Below, one piece after another: positions 53,244-61,502 of a stretch of DNA of 64,000 nucleotides. The position numbers were made by a program, and so were the translations under genes. The notes beneath the pieces were generated by a model. It did not search any database, was not told the DNA's origin, and saw only the letters and a program-made list of their open reading frames with translations. How positions within the stretch are numbered: position 1 is the first letter of the stretch; each line of letters starts with the position of its first letter. The stretch spans positions 372,001-436,000 of the forward strand of contig JAVQMD010000002.1 in NCBI GenBank assembly GCA_032595675.1, in the 5' to 3' direction. The stretch is from Candidatus Electrothrix rattekaaiensis. GTDB taxonomy: Bacteria; Desulfobacterota; Desulfobulbia; Desulfobulbales; Desulfobulbaceae.

Positions 53244-53861
53244 ATGGAAAAACTAAACGCCACTATTGTCATAATAGATGATGATAAGTCCTTAAATGAT
53301 CCTGATTCAGGCTTGATGCTTGAACTCAATATGAATTTTGAAACCATCTGTTTTTTTTATAAGCAGAATGACGGGTTGAAATTTATCAAGGAAAATTTAG
53401 ACAAAAGAATCATAGTGTTACTTGACCTTGGGTTTCCATCCCAGACTCCTGACGGGCATGATATTTTAGAGTCAATAAGGAAAATTTCATTTCTTATTCC
53501 GGTGCTTATTTGGAGCGGTGTAGATGAAGATAAAGAAACTTTTGCTGATTTAATAAATAACAAAGCTTATGCGTTCCTAAATAAAAATGCATCAAGTGAT
53601 GAGATAATTACAAAATTACAAAAAGCTTACAATGATATTAATAACGATATAAGTATTGCATTGGAGGAATGGATTACCTCACATTCAGATGAACAAAAGG
53701 AAAAGCCCTACATGGTAACCGCTGAAGGTAAGCGACTTTCACTTAATGAAATATTACATGAAATTCGAGTCCAATCAGATATTGGGATAAATTTTTCAAA
53801 AAATTTATCGAAGTTGACAATTGATCTATTAGCCAGAAATAAGGAATCATTTAATGATTAA
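53244..53861 (+). CDS. Receiver-domain protein (response-regulator-like)
   Basis: The 205-residue chain has an N-terminal receiver domain: acidic pocket IIDDDK (residues 11-15), phospho-acceptor D61 in VLLDLGFP, and a conserved lysine in AFLNKNAS (about 114). The C-terminal 70 residues are helical and show no DNA-binding motif, so the output is probably protein binding rather than transcription. It lies between a kinase-like gene and a caspase-like gene, overlapping the latter by eight bases. Phosphate from H496 of the sensor to D61 is the natural guess. Confidence 0.82.
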   Translation: MEKLNATIVIIDDDKSLNDPDSGLMLELNMNFETICFFYKQNDGLKFIKENLDKRIIVLLDLGFPSQTPDGHDILESIRKISFLIPVLIWSGVDEDKETFADLINNKAYAFLNKNASSDEIITKLQKAYNDINNDISIALEEWITSHSDEQKEKPYMVTAEGKRLSLNEILHEIRVQSDIGINFSKNLSKLTIDLLARNKESFND

Positions 53862-54531
53862 CACATTACTTGTGTGCGATAACAATGATAATGAATTAGG
53901 TGGATTCTTTAAAAAATGCCATGATAAAATCAAAATTATACTCGATTCATCAGAATGCCAATTTAATACTATTCCAATAACAGGAAATTCGTCATTTGAG
54001 ATGTTAGTTTCGATAAACGCAGATGCCATAAATTCTGAACCTTTTCTATTTATGTCCTATTCGCATGGTTCAGAAAATGAACTACTTCAAAATGGCGTAA
54101 CTCCTTTTTTATCAACAGTCAACGGAATTGATTGTCTTAAAAATTCATTTGCTTATTGCTATGCATGTAAAGCAGGGGGTGTTTTAGGGAAAGAGTTATG
54201 CAAAAAAGGAGCATTATGCTTCATAGGATATAGTCAAAACATCACAATTCAATTCTACTTTGGTGCAGAAGATGCCTTAATCGAATGTGCTACTTGTGGA
54301 ATTAAAGTTTTTGTTGATGGAAAGACAACAGGCCAGACACTTAAGACAATAAAAGAAAAATATACAAAATGTGTGGATGAATTTTATTTAAAAGATATGT
54401 TCACAGCAAGTTTATTTATGCAGAATAGAGATGCATTAGTTTTACATGGTGATTCAGAATTAATGATTAGTGATATAGATTCTCAAAAGATTCATTACGA
54501 CAACTCTCATAATAAAGAAAGACTCCGATGA
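53854..54531 (+). CDS. Caspase-like (CHAT/C14-type) cysteine protease, putative effector
   Basis: The 225-residue protein has a caspase-fold dyad pattern: FLFMSYSHGSENEL with H71 and FAYCYACKAGGVLG with C105, followed by GALCFIGYSQN, as in CHAT and related clan CD proteases. It has no signal peptide. The spacing of H and C is about 34 residues, short but within the range of such proteins. It would be the toxic or processing output of the upstream sensor and receiver. Its stop overlaps the ATG of the rhodanese gene (ATGA). The nearest family is not recognised by name. Rich in cysteine for a bacterial cytoplasmic protein. Confidence 0.6.
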   Translation: MINTLLVCDNNDNELGGFFKKCHDKIKIILDSSECQFNTIPITGNSSFEMLVSINADAINSEPFLFMSYSHGSENELLQNGVTPFLSTVNGIDCLKNSFAYCYACKAGGVLGKELCKKGALCFIGYSQNITIQFYFGAEDALIECATCGIKVFVDGKTTGQTLKTIKEKYTKCVDEFYLKDMFTASLFMQNRDALVLHGDSELMISDIDSQKIHYDNSHNKERLR

Positions 54532-55061
54532 AAAAGAAAAGAACTACCTTATTCCTTGCTGCCCTGGCTCTTTCACTCACCCTGCCTGTCAGCTCTTTTG
54601 CCGCTGCGGATCTCAAGGCCGGTGAAGCAGCGTTCTACCACGAACTCAGAGCGGCAATCCCCAAAGACAAAATCAAAACCGCAGTTGATCTGTACGCAAA
54701 ATGGCAGGAAATTCAAAGCGGGAAGAGCAAGGCGGTTATTATTGATGTCAGGACCGAGGCTGAATTCGATGTCGGACATATTTTGAACTCCAGTAATGTG
54801 CACTCCGGCCACGCCTACGGATTATATAAGAAAATAGCAGACCCTAAGGCTGAGATCTGGGTCACCTGTCGAACCAAACATCGCGCTTCTTATTTTGCTG
54901 GTATGCTTTATAAATATGGCTATACAAATGTGTATCTTGCTGAGGGCGGGATCAAGACCTGGGCGGAAAAAGGCTATCCTTTGGTCAATAAATACCTAGG
55001 AACTATCAAGGTTACAGGATACCAGAAGGAACTAACAGAAGACTATCTCTACCGGGAATAG
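54528..55061 (+). CDS. Periplasmic rhodanese-domain protein
   Basis: The 177-residue product has a signal peptide (LFLAALALSLTLPVSSFAAA, cleavage near residue 26) and a single rhodanese domain with VIIDVRTEAEFDVGHI, the active-site loop WVTCRTKHRA (cysteine at about 113) and LAEGGIKTWAEKGYPL. It would bind or move sulfane sulfur in the periplasm, which fits a sulfur-metabolising organism. The ATG overlaps the stop of the caspase-like gene, but composition returns to the level of the core genome here, so the link is probably an insertion junction. A terminator follows. Confidence 0.9.
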   Translation: MKKKRTTLFLAALALSLTLPVSSFAAADLKAGEAAFYHELRAAIPKDKIKTAVDLYAKWQEIQSGKSKAVIIDVRTEAEFDVGHILNSSNVHSGHAYGLYKKIADPKAEIWVTCRTKHRASYFAGMLYKYGYTNVYLAEGGIKTWAEKGYPLVNKYLGTIKVTGYQKELTEDYLYRE

Positions 55062-55064
55062 AAT

Positions 55065-55094
55065 AAAAAACCGAGCCCGGAGGGCCCGGTTTTA
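55065..55094 (+). terminator. Terminator of the rhodanese gene
   Basis: AACCGAGCCC, GGA, GGGCCCGGTT (55069-55091) form a ten-pair stem with one mismatch, preceded by an A run and followed by TTTA. It begins a few bases after the stop of the gene. Confidence 0.8.
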
Positions 55095-55097
55095 CGA

Positions 55098-55730
55098 TAA
55101 CCCCTAAAAGGGGATAAAATGCTTTTGCCCCCAGAGGGGGCAAAAGTGAGCTGCCCTCTTTATTAAACTGACATTTGGGAAGAGTTAATGGATTGTCTTT
55201 TCAGAATCCTTTTCTTTCTCTTCCTGGTACTTAACATACTTACGAATCATCTCTGTATCAAGACCGACGGTATCAACACAGTAACCGCGAGCCCACAAGT
55301 GATTACCCCAAAAAGGCCTCTGCTTCAATTTACGGAACTTATTTAAAACTCGAATTGCTGTCCGACCTTTAACAGTTCCCATATAAGTTGATACTGAAAC
55401 TTTGGGCGGTATCATCACAAGATGATGAACATGGTCAACCTGTACATTCAACTCTATCAACTCACATTTCTGAGCTGAAGTGAATGTTTTTATGCAATCT
55501 TCAACTTCCTTTTTTATACTGCCTTTCAAAACTCTGAAACGGTATTTGGGACAAAATACTATATGATATTGGCAATGCCATACCGTTTGTGATAATTTAC
55601 GAAATCTACTCATTTGTTACTCCTTGGTTGTAGTTGTTGTCGAGGCAACTCAACCTTGGGGTAACAAATCACTGCTCAGATGGCAAAGCCATTGAGCACT
55701 GACCTTGCCCTGAGGGCAAGGTTTTCACTG
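55098..55730. mobile_element. IS200-type insertion sequence
   Basis: A single tnpA gene lies between strong subterminal hairpins. On the left are CCCCTAAAAGGGG (55101-55113) and CTTTTGCCCCC-AGA-GGGGGCAAAAG (55122-55146). On the right is ACCTTGCCC-TGA-GGGCAAGGT (55702-55722), with a smaller one at 55676-55697. There are no terminal inverted repeats or target duplications, as expected for the Y1 family. No tnpB is present. The exact ends are not fixed by the sequence alone. Confidence 0.8.
55185..55613 (-). CDS. tnpA: IS200-like Y1 transposase
   Basis: The 142-residue HUH transposase starts MSRFRKLSQTVWHCQYHIVF and has CPKYR. The HUH metal site is in VQVDHVHHLVMIPP (H61, H63), and the catalytic tyrosine lies in MIRKYVKYQ (Y126). 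FWGNHLWARGYCVDTVG is the conserved late block. It acts on single-stranded DNA at hairpins and is complete, so the element may be active. The start ATG follows a GGAG-type site on the minus strand. Confidence 0.95.
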   Translation of the reverse strand: MSRFRKLSQTVWHCQYHIVFCPKYRFRVLKGSIKKEVEDCIKTFTSAQKCELIELNVQVDHVHHLVMIPPKVSVSTYMGTVKGRTAIRVLNKFRKLKQRPFWGNHLWARGYCVDTVGLDTEMIRKYVKYQEEKEKDSEKTIH

Positions 55731-55742
55731 CTAGAATAAAAA

Positions 55743-55776
55743 ACAAAAAAAGGGACGCTCCTGAAGAACGTCCCTT
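55743..55776 (-). terminator. Terminator of the porin gene
   Basis: On the minus strand AAGGGACG, an 11-base loop and CGTCCCTT form an eight-pair stem followed by a run of seven T. It ends the transcription of the porin and perhaps of the whole phosphate locus. Confidence 0.85.
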
Positions 55777-55838
55777 GCAAAACAGTTATCTCCGTACCCG
55801 CCGTTGAAACAGCGTCTCGGAGGGACTGCCCAAAATAG

Positions 55839-55858
55839 CCCGGTCTTGCAAGACCGGG
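55839..55858. repeat. Perfect 20-base palindrome after the porin stop
   Basis: CCCGGTCTTGCAAGACCGGG reads the same on both strands. It lies 11 bases after the porin stop without a T run, so it may be an mRNA 3' hairpin or a palindromic repeat similar in kind to those at 58598 and 63828. Confidence 0.7.
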
Positions 55859-55869
55859 TGTGTTCTAAC

Positions 55870-57012
55870 TTAGAATTTAATCCGGGCACCGGCCAGAGCC
55901 AACGAGATGGGTTCGTAATCAGCACTGGTATTATCTTCCAGTTCAAAATTACGGTAGGCTGCAAAAATCTCAGTGTTGTACTCAGACAGCTTCTGAACAA
56001 GCTGAACACCATAGGCCGTGCCTTCTTCTTCAGTGTTCTGGGTTTCGATATTGGAGTACACCCCATAATCAAAAGAACAGGCTGTGGAACCGACAGAAAA
56101 GATCTTGGTCTTATAACCGATCTTACCGTACATAAAGGTCGGATCATCACCATTTACAGGCATATTATCCAAGTCTCGGGAACCGCCTGCCACAGTGAAG
56201 TTAAGTCCAAAGCCGAACAGGACAGAAGCAGAACCGCTGATCAGGGTGTAGTCCACCCCTTCACCTGGTTCAGAGTAGGCGACAACTGCTTTCAGTTGCG
56301 TCTCATCAGCAAATTTACCGGAATATGTGAGAGCGACATCAGCACGCTCCTTTTCACCTGCGGATACACCGAGAGATAAACCTCCAAGGGTTGGCGTGTC
56401 GTAGCGCACCCTATTCCGTCTGCTCAATCCATCCATCTGGTCAAAAACATCACCGACTGTAATGCTCTTAGCCTCTTCACCCTCAGCCACTACTACAGGA
56501 GTCGTATTATAGAAGACAAAGCCACCACCGGCATCGGCTGCACCGGAGTTACCAGCAACACCGGTGCCGGACAAGTCAACTTCCGAGCTTCCATTTGAGA
56601 CCATATCCCCCCGCCCTACGGACAATTTACCGAGCTTTTCAGAATCAAAATAAACGTCCATTTTTCGTTCTTTAAGCTCGCTGGAGATGCTCTCTTCCTG
56701 CATTGATACTTTATGTGAAGGGTTGGATTGCCATTCCACTTCAACAGTTCCACCTATTGTCAGGGAGTCATATGCCGACACTTCTCCATTGATGCCGAAT
56801 CTGCTTTCAGAATTGGTATTATCAACATGAAAAACCTTGCTTTCGTTGCCGTCGTCAACAGCCATAACTGCCCGGTTGATATGACCATACAGCTTTAGCC
56901 CCACCTTATCGTTACCTGAATTCACCTCAAGAGCTGAGGCTGACACAGCTCCGCCGAGCAGCATTGCTCCGACCGTCAGGGTGACTGCACCGGTTGTATA
57001 CACTTTCTTCAT
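55870..57012 (-). CDS. Outer membrane porin
   Basis: The 380-residue protein has a signal peptide (GAVTLTVGAMLLGGAVSASA, cleavage near residue 28) and begins the mature part with LKLYGHINRAVMAVDDG, as in general Gram-negative porins. Amphipathic strands run to a C-terminal phenylalanine (ALAGARIKF). SRFGINGEVSAYDSLTIGG is the typical second strand block. It follows the pst genes on the same strand, so it may be a phosphate-induced porin, in the role of PhoE. Terminators lie downstream. Confidence 0.88.
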   Translation of the reverse strand: MKKVYTTGAVTLTVGAMLLGGAVSASALEVNSGNDKVGLKLYGHINRAVMAVDDGNESKVFHVDNTNSESRFGINGEVSAYDSLTIGGTVEVEWQSNPSHKVSMQEESISSELKERKMDVYFDSEKLGKLSVGRGDMVSNGSSEVDLSGTGVAGNSGAADAGGGFVFYNTTPVVVAEGEEAKSITVGDVFDQMDGLSRRNRVRYDTPTLGGLSLGVSAGEKERADVALTYSGKFADETQLKAVVAYSEPGEGVDYTLISGSASVLFGFGLNFTVAGGSRDLDNMPVNGDDPTFMYGKIGYKTKIFSVGSTACSFDYGVYSNIETQNTEEEGTAYGVQLVQKLSEYNTEIFAAYRNFELEDNTSADYEPISLALAGARIKF

Positions 57013-57130
57013 AAGCGTTCTCCTCCTCTTCCTCTTTGTTTTCTTCTCTTTTTTAGTGCGTTAAGAGTATTTACAGACTCTTTCTCTATAAATACCTTAT
57101 TCTGATATAGTATATTTTACATAAAATTTT

Positions 57131-57595
57131 TTATTCTTGAAGAAAAAAAGAAATCTTCTGACGAATTTGTTCTCTGATCCGACGAACTTTCTCCTGCTTC
57201 TCTTCATCGCACCCTGACAGAGCTGCCGGGTCATCAAAGCTCCAGTGCAATCGTTCTGCCTGACCCGGAAAAACCGGGCAGCGTTGACCGTTCGCCGCAT
57301 CGCAGACCGTAATGATATAATCAAATTGCCTGCCCTGACGGATGAGATCGTCAACCAAATCCGTTTTCTGCTGACTGATATCAATATCCACTTCCTGCAT
57401 AGCCTCAACGACCAAGGGATGAAGAACTCCGGCCTCCAGCCCTGCGCTCTCAACGGAAAAACACTCACCGCCCATTTCGCGCAAAAAGGCTTCCGCCATC
57501 TGGCTGCGGGCGGAATTATGGATACAGACAAAGAGAACCGAAGTTTTTTTGTTCGGCACCCTCGTCACATCATTTGAATCAGTTGAATCAGCCAA
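57131..57595 (-). CDS. arsC: ArsC-type arsenate reductase / low-molecular-weight phosphatase
   Basis: The 154-residue protein has the LMW-PTP loop [15 protein letters not shown] (C24 to R30) and later [15 protein letters not shown] with two more cysteines (about 98 and 105), the triple-cysteine pattern of thioredoxin-coupled ArsC. Asp in FDDPA is the general acid. It would reduce arsenate, which enters through phosphate transporters. The gene begins inside the end of pstB (overlap of eight bases), so it is co-expressed with Pst. The first 15 residues are an acidic extension. Confidence 0.88.
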   Translation of the reverse strand: MADSTDSNDVTRVPNKKTSVLFVCIHNSARSQMAEAFLREMGGECFSVESAGLEAGVLHPLVVEAMQEVDIDISQQKTDLVDDLIRQGRQFDYIITVCDAANGQRCPVFPGQAERLHWSFDDPAALSGCDEEKQEKVRRIREQIRQKISFFLQE

Positions 57596-58538
57596 AACGT
57601 CCTGTGATATAGTCTTCTGTTAAGCGGTGACCGGGGTTGGTAAACAGCTGATCTGTAATGCCCACCTCAACCAACCGACCAAGATGAAAATAGGCAGTAC
57701 GCTGGGAAACCCGTGCAGCCTGCTGCATATTATGGGTGACGATAACGATGGTATACTGCTCACGCAGCTCGTCAATGAGATCTTCCACGGTTGCGGTGGC
57801 AATAGGATCCAAGGCTGAACAGGGTTCATCCATCAGGATAATCTCGGGCCGAACAGCAATGGCGCGAGCAATGCAAAGACGCTGTTGCTGCCCTCCGGAA
57901 AGACCGGTGCCCGGCTGATCAAGCCTGTCCTTGACCTCACCCCACAATCCGGCCTTGGTCAGAGAATACTCCACCACCTCGTCAAGCTCGGTCCGATTAT
58001 TCACCAGCCCGTGAATCTTGGGGCCGTAGGCAATATTATCGTAGATCGACTTGGGAAAGGGATTCGGTTTCTGAAACACCATCCCCACCTGGGCACGGAG
58101 CGGCACCACATCTATATGTTTATCATAGATATTCAATTTGTCCAGAATAATATCACCGAAAACCCGGCACACGGGAATGGTGTCGTTCATCCTGTTTAAA
58201 CAGCGGAGAAAGGTTGATTTTCCGCAGCCGGACGGCCCGATCATGGCGAGAACCTGATTCTTGCCGATGTCAATATTCACGTCCATAATCGACTGCTTAT
58301 CGCCGTACCAGACATTGACATCCCGACAGGTCATGCGGGGAGCATCAACAAAGGGTTGGCCGACCGTTTTCTCGATAGTTTCCTTGACCGGCCCCTCGCT
58401 CTTTGAGAGCGTATTTCCCGTATTCCCTGTATTTTTGGTAACGGAAGGGGAAGCGGTCAGAGCGGTCTTCCGGTCGTCCTCACCGTAGCTGGCAAAATAT
58501 GGCATTTTATTCATGGGCCTCTGTTCTGCGGTAATCAT
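57588..58538 (-). CDS. pstB: Phosphate ABC transporter ATP-binding protein
   Basis: PstB powers phosphate import through PstC and PstA. The core has Walker [11 protein letters not shown], the Q loop [35 protein letters not shown], Walker [14 protein letters not shown], and [12 protein letters not shown]. At 316 residues it has about 60 extra N-terminal residues with a repetitive NTGNTGNT stretch before the usual start near [13 protein letters not shown], so the true start may be internal. It lies after pstS, and arsC overlaps its end. Confidence 0.97.
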   Translation of the reverse strand: MITAEQRPMNKMPYFASYGEDDRKTALTASPSVTKNTGNTGNTLSKSEGPVKETIEKTVGQPFVDAPRMTCRDVNVWYGDKQSIMDVNIDIGKNQVLAMIGPSGCGKSTFLRCLNRMNDTIPVCRVFGDIILDKLNIYDKHIDVVPLRAQVGMVFQKPNPFPKSIYDNIAYGPKIHGLVNNRTELDEVVEYSLTKAGLWGEVKDRLDQPGTGLSGGQQQRLCIARAIAVRPEIILMDEPCSALDPIATATVEDLIDELREQYTIVIVTHNMQQAARVSQRTAYFHLGRLVEVGITDQLFTNPGHRLTEDYITGRFG

Positions 58539-58597
58539 CTTGATTCCTCGGGCCGCCGGGATGTTCTTCCTCGACGGCTTGTGTTGCGCATAAAGAG

Positions 58598-58625
58598 TAG
58601 GGACACGGCATGCCGTGTCCCTACC
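58598..58625. repeat. 28-base perfect palindrome of the GTAGGG type
   Basis: GTAGGGACACGGCA is followed by its exact reverse complement. It lies between pstS and pstB, seven bases from the pstS stop. Such GTAGGG..CCCTAC palindromes are dispersed in many bacterial genomes, as recalled. It may shape mRNA stability between pstS and pstB. Confidence 0.9.
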
Positions 58626-58632
58626 AAACTTT

Positions 58633-59667
58633 TTACAGCTGTAAGGGTGTCAACTCCTTAACAGCTTTCTCAACCTGAGCACGTTCTTCTTCCGGCATGG
58701 GGATAAGTCCTTTCTCCGACAGATATCCCTCATCGCCCCAGGCACGGTCGCTGGTGAATTCAGACAAAAATTCTTCCATCCCGGGAATCGCTCCGACATG
58801 AGAATTTTTTACATACATGTACAGCGGGCGTGAAATGGAATAGCTACCGCTGGCGATGTGATCAAAATCAGGTGCAACTCCGTCGATAACAGCACCCTGA
58901 ATCTTATCAGCATTCTGATCAAGATAGCTGAAACCGAAGATCCCTAACGAATCAGGATTAGCTTCCAGTTTCTGGATAATCAGGTTGTCGTTTTCACCGG
59001 CTTCAATATAGGCACCATCCTCACGCAGGGCCTGACAAACCGCCTTAAACTTTTTTTTATCGGTCTTTTTGAGATCATTCACCCAGGGAAAGGTCTTGCA
59101 GCCGCCCTCCATTGCCAATTCATCAAAGGCATCACGGGTTCCTGAAGTGGGCGGCGGCCCCATGACCTCAATCTCCATATCAGGCAGCGCGGGATTCACC
59201 TCTTTCCAGGTCGTATACGGATTATCAACAAAGGTTTTGCCGCCCTTGGGATCAGGCACAGAGCGAGCCAACGCCAGATAGAGATCTTTCTTGGTCAACG
59301 AAAAGCGGGCTGCTTTTTTTGAGTTGGCAACAACAATACCGTCGTACCCGATCTTTACCTCAGTTATCTCCTTGACCCCGTTGCTCATACAGTCGTCATA
59401 TTCGGATTTTTTCATCCTGCGGGAGCAGTTGGTGATATCCGGGGTATCAATACCGGTACCGGCACAGAACAGCTTCATTCCCCCGCCTGAACCGGTTGAT
59501 TCAATCTTGGGGGTTTTGAAGGAACTTGTCTTGCCGAATCGTTCCGCCACAGTGGTCGCAAAAGGATAGACTGTGGATGATCCCACAAGAGAAACATAGT
59601 CTCTCCCGCCTGCCCAGACATCAGAAGCCAGCAGCATACAGGCTGCAATCAACAACGTTTTCTTCAT
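58633..59667 (-). CDS. pstS: Periplasmic phosphate-binding protein
   Basis: PstS captures phosphate for the Pst importer. The 344-residue chain has a signal peptide ([17 protein letters not shown]), then [20 protein letters not shown] and [17 protein letters not shown] with the serine/threonine phosphate contacts, and [18 protein letters not shown]. The start at 59667 follows AAGGAGAGAAG; an ATG six codons earlier lies before this site. Two cysteine pairs may form disulfides in the periplasm. Confidence 0.96.
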   Translation of the reverse strand: MKKTLLIAACMLLASDVWAGGRDYVSLVGSSTVYPFATTVAERFGKTSSFKTPKIESTGSGGGMKLFCAGTGIDTPDITNCSRRMKKSEYDDCMSNGVKEITEVKIGYDGIVVANSKKAARFSLTKKDLYLALARSVPDPKGGKTFVDNPYTTWKEVNPALPDMEIEVMGPPPTSGTRDAFDELAMEGGCKTFPWVNDLKKTDKKKFKAVCQALREDGAYIEAGENDNLIIQKLEANPDSLGIFGFSYLDQNADKIQGAVIDGVAPDFDHIASGSYSISRPLYMYVKNSHVGAIPGMEEFLSEFTSDRAWGDEGYLSEKGLIPMPEEERAQVEKAVKELTPLQL

Positions 59668-59849
59668 CTTCTTCTCTCCTTGCATTCTTTTCTGTAATAT
59701 TTGCCCAGCAGGGCAAAAGCTCAGGATATTTTTCCCGATATATAAAAAAAGATGCGAACGAGGGGCTGTTTATTTTGTAAGGAGATGGATAGCCCCCCAT
59801 CCGCATGTGGTGCCTTAATAATGGTGCCTTAACAACAACGGAGGAAAAA

Positions 59850-61142
59850 TTACCACCGCCGTTCAAATTTCATCCGCAGATACACAGCCAGTCCGTTCAT
59901 GGAAATCAGGACTGTCAATAAGACGAGAATAGCAGCGGATGTGCGCTCGACAAAGGCGCGTTCCGGTGAATCGGCCCAGAGAAAGATCTGCACCGGCAAA
60001 CCGGTGGCCGGGTCCGTGATACTGGCCGGCACATCGACAATAAAGGCGACCATGCCGATCATCAGCAGGGGGGCGGTTTCGCCCAAGGCCCGTGACAGGC
60101 CGATAATGGTTCCGGTCATCATGCCGGGCATGGCCAGCGGAAGAACATGGTGGAACACGGTCTGCATCTTGGATGCGCCCACACCCAAGGCGGCCTCTCG
60201 AATGGAAGGCGGCACTGCCTGTAACGAAGCCCGGCTGGCGATAATGATCGTGGGCAGGGTCATCAGAGAGAGAACTAACCCGCCGACCAGGGGCGACGAG
60301 CGGGGCATCCCGAAAAAGTTCAGGAACACGGCCAGTCCCAGCAGGCCGAAAACAATAGAGGGGACAGCGGCCAGATTATTGATATTCACCTCGACCAGAT
60401 CGGTCCACCTGTTTTTCGGGGCAAACTCTTCCAGATAGATAGCAGAGGCGACAGCGACCGGAAAGGAAAGCACCAAGGTCACCAGCAGAGTAAAGAGGGA
60501 ACCCATCACCGCTCCTCTGATACCGGCCAGCTCCGGCTCCCGCGAATCACCGGCCTGGAAAAAGGTGGTGTTAAAATGCCGCTCCAGTCGCCCCTGCGCG
60601 ATAAGCTGATCAATCCACTGCATCTGCTTATCCGACATGGCACGCTCTGACTCCGGGGTATCTCTGTCGATTCTGCCCTTCATCAGCATGTCGGCCAGAT
60701 CATCGGCAGGCAGCCACAGAGAGACGGTCTTCCCGATCAAGGCCGGATCAGCCGTCACCATCTTCTGCAATGTATATGCGGCACCGGAGCTGACCAGTCT
60801 GTACATTTCCCGTTTATCCCGTCGTGCCGTAACATCAGGCAGCACCTCTCGCATGGCCTGCTTAACAAGCTTGCCGTAATTCGCCTTCACCAGACTGTTG
60901 ACATCCAAAACCTCGCGGTCAAAATGAACATCCAGCAGGATATCGGTACGGAGAAAGGCTGACCAGCCATTGGAGATAATCGAGGCGAACAGGAGCACGA
61001 GAAAGCCGAGACTCAGCATCACGGCGGAAAAGCTCAATCTGCGAAAACGATTCTCTTTCCGACGACGACGGATCAGATTGCGTTCAGCGCGTTCCATAGC
61101 TGATGCTCCTGTTGTTATCTTGTTCTTTTTCTGATTACCCAT
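59850..61142 (-). CDS. pstA: Phosphate ABC transporter permease PstA
   Basis: The 430-residue permease has a first membrane segment at about 40-62. A long periplasmic insert of about 140 residues follows (DUF3333-like, with VKANYGKLVKQAMREVLPDV), and then five membrane segments holding the permease signature EAALGVGASKMQTVFHHVLP (EAA loop). FPVAVASAIYLEEFAPKNRW is typical of PstA. The start is preceded by about 120 bases that contain a Pho-box-like array. It converges in operon sense with pstS, 180 bases downstream. Confidence 0.95.
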   Translation of the reverse strand: MGNQKKNKITTGASAMERAERNLIRRRRKENRFRRLSFSAVMLSLGFLVLLFASIISNGWSAFLRTDILLDVHFDREVLDVNSLVKANYGKLVKQAMREVLPDVTARRDKREMYRLVSSGAAYTLQKMVTADPALIGKTVSLWLPADDLADMLMKGRIDRDTPESERAMSDKQMQWIDQLIAQGRLERHFNTTFFQAGDSREPELAGIRGAVMGSLFTLLVTLVLSFPVAVASAIYLEEFAPKNRWTDLVEVNINNLAAVPSIVFGLLGLAVFLNFFGMPRSSPLVGGLVLSLMTLPTIIIASRASLQAVPPSIREAALGVGASKMQTVFHHVLPLAMPGMMTGTIIGLSRALGETAPLLMIGMVAFIVDVPASITDPATGLPVQIFLWADSPERAFVERTSAAILVLLTVLISMNGLAVYLRMKFERRW

Positions 61143-61239
61143 GTTCTTCCCGATAGATATATCATTTCCTGCTTGCTTGGCCCGCAGGTTCTTTCTTATT
61201 CAGACCATCCGTCGGCGGTCCTTTTGTCTATAGAAGCTG

Positions 61240-61293
61240 TTTATAGCGAACACAGATTACAGCTCGGTTAGATGTTTGTTAGAATTATGTTAG
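61240..61293 (-). promoter_or_regulatory. Pho-box-like array and -10 upstream of pstA
   Basis: On the minus strand CTAAC occurs three times at exact 11-base spacing (61293-61289, 61282-61278, 61271-61267), followed 21 bases later by TATAAA (61245-61240). PhoB-type boxes consist of 11-base direct repeats placed where a -35 would be, so this fits phosphate control of pstA. The region is divergent to the HNH gene, so that gene could respond too. The 360-base stretch 61143-61502 holds no gene. Confidence 0.55.
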
Positions 61294-61502
61294 TTGACAT
61301 GGTGTCCGAGGATCGGTGAGGAGGATCGTTTGACGAGTTCTGTTGACAAGCTGGTTTTATCGGTGTTACTGTGCGGATTGTGGCTGATAACAGTACGATC
61401 ATCTCTTGTCAGGGATGAGCACCTGAGAATCAATGGTTGGGCAGGTTCAGTAAAATCACACTGACATCTTTTATTTTTACAACGCATCATTTTTGCATAA
61501 AA

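Noticed and set aside
57097-57531. 144-residue frame overlapping arsC on the same strand
   Set aside because: Out-of-frame shadow; the arsC frame carries all catalytic motifs.
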